A stretch of DNA of 64,000 bases from Pseudomonadota bacterium. GTDB taxonomy: Bacteria; Pseudomonadota; Gammaproteobacteria; Thiotrichales; Thiotrichaceae. Below the pieces are notes generated by a model, which made no database searches, was not told where the DNA came from, and worked only from the letters and a program-made list of their open reading frames with translations. Position numbers and translations under genes: made by a program. Positions 27,560 through 34,500 of the stretch are shown here, in pieces. The stretch lies in contig PDPH01000047.1 of the NCBI GenBank assembly GCA_002747435.1, positions 1-64,000 of the forward strand, in the 5' to 3' direction. How positions within the stretch are numbered: position 1 is the first letter of the stretch; each line of letters starts with the position of its first letter.

Positions 27560-28099
27560 ATGTCAAACAACCGCATCATTAAGAAATATCCCAACCGTCG
27601 CCTGTATGACACGCACCAGAGCTGCTACATCACCCTGAACGATGTACGTGAACTGGTAATGTCAGAGACGCCTTTCCAGGTCGTAGACCGACAAACCGGA
27701 GAAGATATTACTCGCAATATTTTGCTACAAATTATTCTTGAACAGGAATCAGGTGGCAAACCACTATTCAGCGCTGAAATACTGTCACAGTTTATTCGCC
27801 ACTATGGTGTTAACTCACAACAAGGGTTTACCACCTTTATGGAACAAAGCATGAAGCTATTTAACAGCCATCAACAAGCTATTTCTGAACAAATGCAAAA
27901 AGCGCTCTCAGGCACACCACTAGACACTTGGCTTAAACTGAGCGAACAAAACCTGCAAACCTGGAATAAAATGCAACAGGAACTCTTCAAGGGATTATCA
28001 GTGGGTAGGCGAGGAGATAAACCATCCAGCCCAGATCAAGACTCATCAGACACAGAGAAAACAGAAAAAAATGACCCGCTTAAACGCGGGTCTAACTGA
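27560..28099 (+). CDS. phaR: PHA synthesis repressor PhaR
   Basis: 179 aa. It senses PHA: it binds nascent polymer and releases operator DNA, derepressing phasin. The N-terminal DNA-binding domain is highly typical (IIKKYPNRRLYDT, then YITLNDVRELV and FQVVDRQTGEDITR); two PHB-accumulation-regulator segments follow (LLQIILEQES and ILSQFIRHYG). The charged C-terminus is disordered. The ATG at 27560 (MSNNRIIKKY) is chosen over a TTG at 27545. The last codons overlap a hairpin that suits the convergent phasin gene. Confidence 0.94.
   Translation: MSNNRIIKKYPNRRLYDTHQSCYITLNDVRELVMSETPFQVVDRQTGEDITRNILLQIILEQESGGKPLFSAEILSQFIRHYGVNSQQGFTTFMEQSMKLFNSHQQAISEQMQKALSGTPLDTWLKLSEQNLQTWNKMQQELFKGLSVGRRGDKPSSPDQDSSDTEKTEKNDPLKRGSN
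28065..28092 (-). terminator. Phasin terminator embedded in the phaR 3' end
   Basis: Minus strand: GACCCGC, a 6-nt loop, GCGGGTC, then AT and a run of eight T. The stem and T-tract are also the final coding bases of phaR (plus-strand GACCCGC encodes near-terminal residues), so one sequence does both jobs. Confidence 0.65.
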
Positions 28100-28168
28100 T
28101 ATCACAGCAACCGGATGTAGAGGAAAGGAGGAGAATCATCCGGCACTGTATGGAGATCATTAAAATCA

Positions 28169-28645
28169 TTAAGCAACTTTAGATTTGCCAGCTTTAGTGG
28201 CGTTTTGAGCCATTTCAGAAGCTTTAGACATCGCTTGCTCAACAGCAGCTTGAGCTTTTTCCATATTTTCAGTCATAGACTTCTTGCTCAGCTCAGTCAT
28301 TTTTTCAGTGCTTTCAGAAGCATTTTTAGCAGCTTCTTCAGCGATAGCCATCAGCTCTTCACGGGTGCTGCTCAACATGTCGATGGCTTCACGAATATTG
28401 CTCATCCACTTTTCGTTGCAAGACTTTACGATTTCTTGTTGCAGAGTGATAACTTCTTTTGGGTCTTTAGCTTTAGTGATTGCTTCAAATGTTTTGCTGC
28501 CACTTTCAAAGCAAGAGTTTACCAGTTGGCTTTGCTTCTCGGTTAACTGCTCAAAAGTTTTCATATTCAGCTCACCAACACGCTTAGCTGATTGCATCAC
28601 TTTGTCATTGAAAGCTTTCATTAAGTCCATCATTGGGTTTTCCAT
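28169..28645 (-). CDS. phaP: Phasin family protein (PHA granule coat)
   Basis: About 158 aa. Phasins coat PHA granules and set their size and number. Highly helical, Ala/Glu/Lys/Met-rich, with the phasin_2 pattern (MDLMKAFNDKVMQSAKRVGELNMKTFEQL, cut here for length) and an Ala/Lys/Met tail. The ATG at 28645 (MENPMMDL) has GAGG about 8 nt upstream; an in-frame upstream start at 28717 would place operator DNA inside the coding region, so it is rejected. Convergent with phaR. Confidence 0.85.
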   Translation of the reverse strand: MENPMMDLMKAFNDKVMQSAKRVGELNMKTFEQLTEKQSQLVNSCFESGSKTFEAITKAKDPKEVITLQQEIVKSCNEKWMSNIREAIDMLSSTREELMAIAEEAAKNASESTEKMTELSKKSMTENMEKAQAAVEQAMSKASEMAQNATKAGKSKVA

Positions 28646-28685
28646 CACTTCATCCTCATACGGTAAAACGGTGCTTTTGAGAATT

Positions 28686-28700
28686 TGTTGCGCTGCAACA
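28686..28700. promoter_or_regulatory. Palindrome in phasin leader, candidate PhaR operator
   Basis: TGTTGCGCTGCAACA: arms TGTTGC and GCAACA around GCT. About 41 nt upstream of the phasin ATG, a position suited to repression. Confidence 0.45.
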
Positions 28701-28749
28701 TTTGTTGTATTGAACAATAACTAACTTATAAGTAACTGTCAAACATTTT

Positions 28750-28764
28750 TTGTGCGTCGCACAA
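28750..28764. promoter_or_regulatory. Perfect palindrome upstream of phasin, candidate PhaR operator
   Basis: TTGTGCGTCGCACAA: 7-bp arms around one T. It shares its left arm TTGTGCG with the phaE-phaA intergenic site. About 105 nt upstream of the chosen phasin start. Confidence 0.5.
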
Positions 28765-28952
28765 TCTTTTTAAAACCAAGGCACTCCCTGTACAATACTA
28801 GCCCAGTATCAACAAGCGCATAGCAATGGAAGAAATGAAAATTGCCTAAGAAATAGGCCGGATAGATAGGTTAAACAGCAAAACAATGAACGCAACTTAG
28901 CCGATAAAAAAGTATTATGTATTATGAGCAATACGGCTTAAGTATTTAAAAC

Positions 28953-29002
28953 CCTCACCTCAAGCTTTTTCCCAATGAAAGAGGCTGTAGGTGAGGTTTT
29001 TT
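28953..29002. terminator. Hairpin terminator downstream of erpA
   Basis: CCTCACCT and AGGTGAGG arms enclose about 28 nt; T6 follows on plus, and TTTTAAAT follows on minus, so it can serve erpA (minus) and any plus transcript. Confidence 0.5.
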
Positions 29003-29019
29003 AAGCATTCCAGTCCAAA

Positions 29020-29364
29020 TCAAGGACTAAACGAAGAACCACAGCCACAAGTTGTGGTGGCGTTTGGATTACGAATAACAAACTGAGCACCTTCTAGCCC
29101 CTCAGTGTAATCAATCTCAGCCCCTACCATATACTGGAAACTCATGGGATCAATCAGCAATTTGACACCATTTTTTTCTACCAAGGTATCCCCCTCGGTT
29201 TCATTCTCATCAAAGGTAAAACCATACTGAAAACCTGAGCATCCCCCTCCCGTTACAAATACACGCAGCATGAGAGCCTCATTGTTTTCTTCTTCAATCA
29301 GTGCTTTGACCTTGGCCGCAGCAGCATCGGTAAAGATCAGCGGGTCATCAATGGCCACTGTCAT
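29020..29364 (-). CDS. erpA: Iron-sulfur cluster insertion protein ErpA
   Basis: 114 aa. A-type carrier that delivers [4Fe-4S] clusters to apoproteins such as IspH. The three cluster-binding cysteines are in [11 protein letters not shown] and CGCGSSF. The N-terminus [14 protein letters not shown] and length match ErpA rather than IscA (about 107 aa). Neighbour of bactofilin, a common arrangement in gammaproteobacteria. Confidence 0.93.
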   Translation of the reverse strand: MTVAIDDPLIFTDAAAAKVKALIEEENNEALMLRVFVTGGGCSGFQYGFTFDENETEGDTLVEKNGVKLLIDPMSFQYMVGAEIDYTEGLEGAQFVIRNPNATTTCGCGSSFSP

Positions 29365-29421
29365 ATCATTCTCCTAAAACATCACTATGCGAGACACGTT
29401 AGCACCCGAGTTTACACAGGG

Positions 29422-29922
29422 TCAAGCTTCTGAGGATTCTTCTACAACGGGTGCAGGACGTGCTTGAGGCTGAGGCGTATCGCTAGGTTTCTGGCGCACT
29501 AACTTACCATTGACTTCGGCTCCCACAGCCATCTCCAAAAGATTATAGTAAACATCCCCACAAACACGTGCTTTTTCGAATAGTTCTACTTTGCCATTAG
29601 CAAAAACATCCCCCTCAATCGAACCGTTCAGCAACATACTAGAGACACGTACTTCACCTTGAATACGCCCCTGCTCACTTAAAATCAACGTAGAGTCATC
29701 ATTGTCAGCGGTGAGATTGCCTTTAATCGTACCTTCAACATTCAAATTACCTGAAAACTGCAAATCGCCATCAATGGTAGTTCCACGACCAATCAGTGTA
29801 TCAACACGCGCACTGCGGCTAGTTTTTTGCTCTGTATGAGCTGATGAAGCAGAAGGCGGTGCGGATGGTGCCACGCTCATAGTATTACCACTAGCATTGC
29901 CCTTAACATTTTTCCCGAACAT
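29422..29922 (-). CDS. Bactofilin
   Basis: 166 aa. Bactofilins self-assemble into filaments at the membrane and affect cell shape or polarity. A disordered Ser/Ala-rich N-terminus (residues 1-38) precedes the DUF583 beta-helix of about 100 residues (LIGRGTTIDGDLQFSGNLNVEG, shortened). Repeated hydrophobic-Gly-Asn/Asp turns are evident (GTIKGNLTADN, GSIEGDVFANG). It ends in a Pro-rich tail. It overlaps no gene but lies 13 nt after the coiled-coil protein stop, so they probably form an operon. Confidence 0.92.
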   Translation of the reverse strand: MFGKNVKGNASGNTMSVAPSAPPSASSAHTEQKTSRSARVDTLIGRGTTIDGDLQFSGNLNVEGTIKGNLTADNDDSTLILSEQGRIQGEVRVSSMLLNGSIEGDVFANGKVELFEKARVCGDVYYNLLEMAVGAEVNGKLVRQKPSDTPQPQARPAPVVEESSEA

Positions 29923-29935
29923 TTGGCTTTACTCC

Positions 29936-30754
29936 TTAACTTGCAGTCGATTTTTGGGATAATTTGAATGAATTCCAGTCATAAGTCTTAGTGATTTTTT
30001 CTGCACCACTGTCTTTGTCTGGCTGCAAAATCACAGTGATTTTTTCGGGTATAAAAAACTCCGGTAACTCCAAAGTCCCCTCAAGACTAAGATAATATTT
30101 TAGGGAAAAGCGTTCCGTTTGTTCGTCTTCCCTAGCCCTTGTCAGTTCAGCCAACGCGAACGCTTTATCCTTACCATTCAGTTTACCTGTCAATCTTATA
30201 TCAAAATGACCGGAAACCACAGCCTCACCGCTGCGTAAATGCGCTAATACTAAATGATATTGATAAAAACGCCCTGCCTCCAAGGTATGACCTTCATCAT
30301 CCAGTTGGCGAACTTTTAATCCAAAATGCTGGATTTGTAAACCTCGTGGTGCATCTTCACGGGGAGTAAGAATAGCTTCATAGAGTAACAAACGCTGCTT
30401 GGCTTCTACCAAATCCCCTTCCAATAATAACAATTTACGCCGCAATTCCTCATTGGCTACTTCTTGTATCTGTTGCGCCCGCTGCGCTGCCTTGGCCTGA
30501 CCTTCCAGACGAATCAACTCAGATTTCTGTTTTTCCAACAAATGCTGCTCGCTGGCACGGCTACTAAACGAAACAGCAGGCCAAGAACCTGAGCCTACTT
30601 CACCCACCAACAGCGCATTATTCAAGAAAAACCAAGCCAAACCACCGAGTAAAACCAATAAAAGTAGCCACAAATACAAACAACAGCGGCACTTCTTACC
30701 TGGTGCTTGCAACTCCACCACACCTCGATGATCAATACGATACTCTAAGCTCAT
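29936..30754 (-). CDS. Membrane-anchored coiled-coil protein (DUF6776-like)
   Basis: 272 aa. A Cys-containing cytoplasmic N-terminus (KKCRCCLYLW) leads into a transmembrane helix at about 27-47. A coiled coil follows (about 70-130, EQHLLEKQKSELIRLEGQ and similar), then a beta-rich periplasmic C-terminal domain (VSGHFDIRLTGKLNGKDKAF). Proteins with this layout sit beside bactofilin genes in many gammaproteobacteria and are catalogued as DUF6776; no function is assigned. It may tether the bactofilin to the inner membrane. Confidence 0.65.
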   Translation of the reverse strand: MSLEYRIDHRGVVELQAPGKKCRCCLYLWLLLLVLLGGLAWFFLNNALLVGEVGSGSWPAVSFSSRASEQHLLEKQKSELIRLEGQAKAAQRAQQIQEVANEELRRKLLLLEGDLVEAKQRLLLYEAILTPREDAPRGLQIQHFGLKVRQLDDEGHTLEAGRFYQYHLVLAHLRSGEAVVSGHFDIRLTGKLNGKDKAFALAELTRAREDEQTERFSLKYYLSLEGTLELPEFFIPEKITVILQPDKDSGAEKITKTYDWNSFKLSQKSTAS

Positions 30755-30924
30755 ATAAACAAACTAAGGCGTATATTCAAGGCAATAAGCCAAGCCATTG
30801 CAAACCACTCCGGTGTAACTCGTTGCTCCAGCAAGGTTAAGCTTTTTCACAATACGCCTTTCTCTAAAAGTATTAGGATTTGCTGTATAATACCCGTTCC
30901 TTTTGGCTTAACAAGCTTTACTCC

Positions 30925-31428
30925 ATGAAACTCAACATTAAAGTATTATTTGTATTCGCACTCTTAATAGGTGCAGCCATTTTCTTCTGGCTAGCACCTT
31001 CTAGCGGTTTGCAAGCAGCACCGCTCATTAGTATGACAACCATTGATGGTACAAGCATTCATACCAAAGACCTACGTGGCAAGCCTTATATGGTCGTTTT
31101 CTGGGCTACAGAGTGCCCAGGTTGCGTTAAAGAAATTCCCAACCTAGTACAACTAGAGAGAGAACTGGGAAAGCAAGGATTTCGGGTAGTGGCTATTGCC
31201 ATGCCACACGATACAGTGTCCCAAATCAAAACGATGCGAGAACAAAAAGGCATGAATTATGACATTGTCTACGACGAGAAAGGTGATCTCGCTGAAACCT
31301 TTGGCGGCATTATGGTTACCCCCACAAATATTCTGGTCTCCCCCGAAGGTAAAATCGTTTACCAAAAAATGGGCGAGTTCGATCCTGCTGATATGCGTCA
31401 GCGCATTCAAAGCTTGCTGACAGGCTAA
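30925..31428 (+). CDS. TlpA-family thiol-disulfide oxidoreductase
   Basis: About 167 aa. A thioredoxin fold facing the periplasm, anchored by an N-terminal helix (about residues 4-22, LFVFALLIGAAIFFWLA). The active site is CPGC in FWATECPGCVKE near residue 63; the cis-Pro is in MVTPTNILVSPEG. Probably reduces periplasmic disulfides, for instance in cytochrome c maturation. The ATG at 30925 (MKLNIKVLF) is chosen because the membrane anchor begins there; 30880 is an alternative. The hemJ gene begins 12 nt after its stop. Confidence 0.85.
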   Translation: MKLNIKVLFVFALLIGAAIFFWLAPSSGLQAAPLISMTTIDGTSIHTKDLRGKPYMVVFWATECPGCVKEIPNLVQLERELGKQGFRVVAIAMPHDTVSQIKTMREQKGMNYDIVYDEKGDLAETFGGIMVTPTNILVSPEGKIVYQKMGEFDPADMRQRIQSLLTG

Positions 31429-31440
31429 GGAAACAGCCAC

Positions 31441-31866
31441 ATGACTTATCTATGGATCAAAGCCTTACATATTATTTTTATGGTCACCTGGTTCGCTGGC
31501 TTATTTTATCTGCCACGCCTGTTTGTCTACCACGCCATGCCAGAAAATAGTGCCAACTTCAACATTTATAAAGTGATGGAGCGCAAGTTATTTATCATAA
31601 TGACCATTGGCGCCATATTGACGTTGCTACTCGGCATCATGCTATTGTGGTTAGGAAATTGGGTGTTATTTAAATCAGGCTGGTTTCATGCCAAATTATT
31701 ATTGCTGCTGATTCTGTTTGTTTATCACTACTATTGCTACCGCTTGGTGCTTAACTTTCGTTATGATGCTAACCAGCATTCCCATAAATGGTATCGCCTT
31801 TTTAATGAAGCCCCTAGCGTACTTTTGATTTTGATTGTCATTCTGGCAGTGGTAAAGCCCTTCTGA
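31441..31866 (+). CDS. hemJ: Protoporphyrinogen IX oxidase HemJ
   Basis: 141 aa. Inner-membrane enzyme for the penultimate step of heme biosynthesis in bacteria without HemY/HemG. Four hydrophobic helices; the conserved His10 in KALHIIFMVTWFAGLFYLPR and the following YHA motif are diagnostic, as is the conserved Lys in the FHAKLLLLL segment near residue 84. In an operon with the TlpA-like gene. Confidence 0.93.
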   Translation: MTYLWIKALHIIFMVTWFAGLFYLPRLFVYHAMPENSANFNIYKVMERKLFIIMTIGAILTLLLGIMLLWLGNWVLFKSGWFHAKLLLLLILFVYHYYCYRLVLNFRYDANQHSHKWYRLFNEAPSVLLILIVILAVVKPF

Positions 31867-31915
31867 AAAACCCACAGAAGCCGTGTGCAGTACAGTGAGT
31901 TGTAAGGCAACAAAA

Positions 31916-31937
31916 AAGGGATGCTTAAGCATCCCTT
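31916..31937. terminator. Bidirectional terminator between hemJ and rppH
   Basis: Perfect 22-nt palindrome AAGGGATGC TTAA GCATCCCTT with an A-run on its left (T-run for the minus strand) and TCTTACTTTT on its right. The rppH stop codon lies inside the palindrome. Confidence 0.75.
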
Positions 31938-32410
31938 CTTACTTTTAATAATGGTGCCAGCTCATTCAAAGCACGGCGATAAACGCGCCGCTTAAAGAAA
32001 ATCACTTCTTTGGGCGGCATCCAGTAATCAACCCATTCCCAATGATCAAACTCCGGCTTGGGAGTAGCTTTTAAATTGACATCGTTATCTTCGCATAGCA
32101 TACGCAGTAAAAACCAACGCTGCTTTTGCCCGATACATAAGGGCTTCGAACGACGACGCAGCATGTGATGAGGAATACGATAACGCAACCAACCGCGTGT
32201 TTGTCCAATGAGTGCGACATGCTCCTGCAATAAACCAGTTTCTTCCCTTAACTCGCGGTACATAGCATCAAGTGGAGATTCGCCTTGATCTATCCCTCCC
32301 TGTGGGAACTGCCAGGAATCCTGCCCCAAACGCTTCCCCCAGAATACTTTGCCGTCGCAATTGCAGACGATGATACCAACATTCGCGCGGAACCCGTCCT
32401 CATCAATCAC
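31925..32410 (-). CDS. rppH: RNA pyrophosphohydrolase RppH
   Basis: 161 aa. It removes pyrophosphate from the 5' end of mRNA, triggering RNase E decay. N-terminus [13 protein letters not shown] is family-typical; the Nudix box is complete ([23 protein letters not shown], shortened here to its ends GGIDQG and REETGL). Length matches E. coli RppH closely. Divergent from the HAD phosphatase gene. Confidence 0.96.
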   Translation of the reverse strand: MIDEDGFRANVGIIVCNCDGKVFWGKRLGQDSWQFPQGGIDQGESPLDAMYRELREETGLLQEHVALIGQTRGWLRYRIPHHMLRRRSKPLCIGQKQRWFLLRMLCEDNDVNLKATPKPEFDHWEWVDYWMPPKEVIFFKRRVYRRALNELAPLLKVRRDA

Positions 32411-32521
32411 GCTCGACCTCCAAAAAATTAATTATTCACAATTCTTCCATAATCTTCATGATTCAGCAATTTCAAAGCGCTATAATCGCCATTTTTCAAG
32501 CAACTTCCATAGGACTCTTGG

Positions 32522-33178
32522 ATGACTTTGGCACTATTTGATCTAGATCACACCCTACTACAAGCCGATAGCGATCATGGTTGGGGAGATTTTCTAGTCA
32601 ACAAAGGATTGGTCGATGCAGAACAATATACGGCGGCTAATCAACATTTTTACCGCCAATACCAAGCAGGCACATTAGATATTCATGAATACGCTGCTTT
32701 CAGTTTTCAATTCCTGCAACGCACTGATCGCGCTACCCTGAACGCATTACATCAGCAATATATGGAGGAATTTGTGCGTCCTCGTATTAGTCAGGCCGCA
32801 CGTGAGCTGGTCGCTAGGCATCGTGAACAAGGTCATACCTTAATCATTATTACTGCGACTAATAGCTTTGTTACCCGTCCTATTGCCACGGAGTTAGGTA
32901 TTAGCGACCTTATTGCTATTGAGCCGCGCATGGAAAATGGCCATTTCACCACACAAATTGCAGGTATTCCCAGCTTCCGTAAAGGCAAGGTGCAACGCCT
33001 GTATTTATGGCTAGAAAACAATACTGAAACGCTGGCAGGCAGTTATTTTTATAGTGATTCACACAATGATTTACCCTTACTCGAGCTAGTCGATCACCCT
33101 ATTGCCGTTGATCCAGACAATACCTTACGCGCCATAGCTGAAGAACGTCACTGGCCGGTTATTAGTTTGCTGCCATAA
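32522..33178 (+). CDS. HAD-IB family phosphatase
   Basis: 218 aa, cytosolic. HAD motif I FDLDHTLLQADSD (nucleophile D7), motif II in IIITATNSFV, motif III Lys in FRKGKVQRL, and motif IV YSDSHNDLPLLE are all present, so it should be catalytically active. It belongs to the TIGR01490-like SerB-related subfamily that commonly sits next to rppH; the substrate is unknown (a small phosphate ester). Ribosome site AGGA lies upstream of the ATG. Confidence 0.88.
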   Translation: MTLALFDLDHTLLQADSDHGWGDFLVNKGLVDAEQYTAANQHFYRQYQAGTLDIHEYAAFSFQFLQRTDRATLNALHQQYMEEFVRPRISQAARELVARHREQGHTLIIITATNSFVTRPIATELGISDLIAIEPRMENGHFTTQIAGIPSFRKGKVQRLYLWLENNTETLAGSYFYSDSHNDLPLLELVDHPIAVDPDNTLRAIAEERHWPVISLLP

Positions 33179-33221
33179 AAACTAGACAAGCCTTTTGCAC
33201 TGAACCTACTCATTCGCAGAT

Positions 33222-33641
33222 TTATTCCTCTGACATACCTTGCCAGAGCATTTCATAACCTACTTCGTAAGTTTTCTGACTAAAATGGGCTAGCTCCTGA
33301 AACTTTGCTCTGAACAACTTATCAGCATGGGAGCGCTCATGCTGTTCAAAAGATTTCCAATAGGTAACAATAACAATGTCACCCATGTTTTGTTTTTCAC
33401 ACTTATCGCTACCAGAGTCATCCGCGTCCGTGCCAACTGAGCCTTCTTCTGAAATAAAACCGGCATTACGAAAAACCTGTCCACCAATGAAACCGCCCTG
33501 ATCATCGCCATAGTTATTTTTAACGACATTACACAGTTCACCTAGCGTGAGCTCTACATCTTCAATCGCCACACCGTCCTTTAAATCCACCACATTGAAC
33601 AACATGACACAACCGAACGGAATTTCGATGGGATTAAACAT
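33222..33641 (-). CDS. Small protein, antibiotic-biosynthesis-monooxygenase-like fold
   Basis: 139 aa. The pattern (beta strand GCVMLFNVVDL, helix, then DIVIVTYWKSFEQHERSHADKLF) resembles ABM/Dabb ferredoxin-like dimeric proteins, in which the WxSxExxxxH stretch is conserved. An acidic insert (residues about 75-95, GTDADDSGSDKCEKQ) is unusual for the family. The ATG at 33641 has a near-perfect GAGGAGG 6 nt upstream. Function unknown. Divergent from the helical protein / OsmC-YcaO unit, 145 nt apart. Confidence 0.55.
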   Translation of the reverse strand: MFNPIEIPFGCVMLFNVVDLKDGVAIEDVELTLGELCNVVKNNYGDDQGGFIGGQVFRNAGFISEEGSVGTDADDSGSDKCEKQNMGDIVIVTYWKSFEQHERSHADKLFRAKFQELAHFSQKTYEVGYEMLWQGMSEE

Positions 33642-33786
33642 AAATGGCCTCCTCTTCAGCAAGCGTTTTCATCTACAGTCAGCTTAAGTCGCGTTTCAAG
33701 CACTACAATAAGCCTTTAGGCTACTCAGTACTTCACCAAAATATAGGGACTCACATAGCATCCTTCAAACACCAAGGAGAATTGTC

Positions 33787-34500
33787 ATGGCAAGCACAGA
33801 CGATAAAAGCAAACAGACCCGACAGCATTACCTGCAAAACTTTATGTCTGCACTGCCTGACAAACTAGTGCAAACCTTCTTGCTAGAAAAATTAAACGCT
33901 GATCGCAACTGGTGTGACGAGTTAATGATTTATGCCCTGCCCCATACTCCAGCAGATGATCTAGCTGAAGCCCGCTATCGGCAAAGCATTAGCAGCATGA
34001 TGCGACACCACACCAACAAAAGTGGTTACATCCTGCCGCCAGCCGCAGAAAAATTACTGGATGCTATTAATACGCTACTCGACAGCACGAGCAAACCCAG
34101 CATTGCTCCCCAACAAGCGATTAACTTATGTATCGCTGCCTTGAGCCAACTGCCCGAACTAGGCGAGCGTATGGAAGATGCGAATGAACGCTTGTACCAA
34201 CTAGCAGAAGGCATTTGCGCACGTTTGTATGAATGCTTTATCGAACTAGACAGCACAGAACAAGAAAATCTGTTCCAACGCCTATTGCGTGAATACGCTG
34301 AACCCATGTACCTAGATCGTGACCTTGATAGCATCATTCTGAAGTTATTAAAGCAATGGACAAAATATAAACCAGAATGGCAAAAAGCTTGCCTAATACA
34401 ACAAGAAACCTTACTCAAACAAAGCCAAGATGATCATTGGCGCAAAGCTTACCTAATCAAGCAAACCAGTGAATTACTACAGGGCTGGCACAAGGAATAA
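33787..34500 (+). CDS. Helical protein of unknown function, partner of OsmC-YcaO
   Basis: 237 aa, not recognised. Almost wholly alpha-helical and Gln/Leu-rich, with no signal peptide or membrane segment. A Cys/Trp-containing region RNWCDELMIYALP is near residue 41 and the C-terminus ends in Trp-rich helices (WQKACLIQQE, HWRKAYLIKQ). Ribosome site AAGGAGA precedes ATG. Its stop overlaps the next ATG (TAATG), so it is translationally coupled to the OsmC-YcaO protein and probably works with it. Confidence 0.6.
   Translation: MASTDDKSKQTRQHYLQNFMSALPDKLVQTFLLEKLNADRNWCDELMIYALPHTPADDLAEARYRQSISSMMRHHTNKSGYILPPAAEKLLDAINTLLDSTSKPSIAPQQAINLCIAALSQLPELGERMEDANERLYQLAEGICARLYECFIELDSTEQENLFQRLLREYAEPMYLDRDLDSIILKLLKQWTKYKPEWQKACLIQQETLLKQSQDDHWRKAYLIKQTSELLQGWHKE

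Larger units (their letters stand above)
28646..29019. other. Phasin promoter region and spacer to erpA
   Basis: 374 bp without a supported gene. Contains two palindromes (28686-28700 and 28750-28764) upstream of the phasin start and a bidirectional terminator (28953-29002) next to erpA. The 28770-28950 stretch is AT-rich and holds nothing I can name. Confidence 0.6.

Noticed and set aside
33644..33868. 74-codon plus frame before the helical protein
   Set aside because: Overlaps the helical protein start in another frame; the downstream ATG has the better ribosome site.
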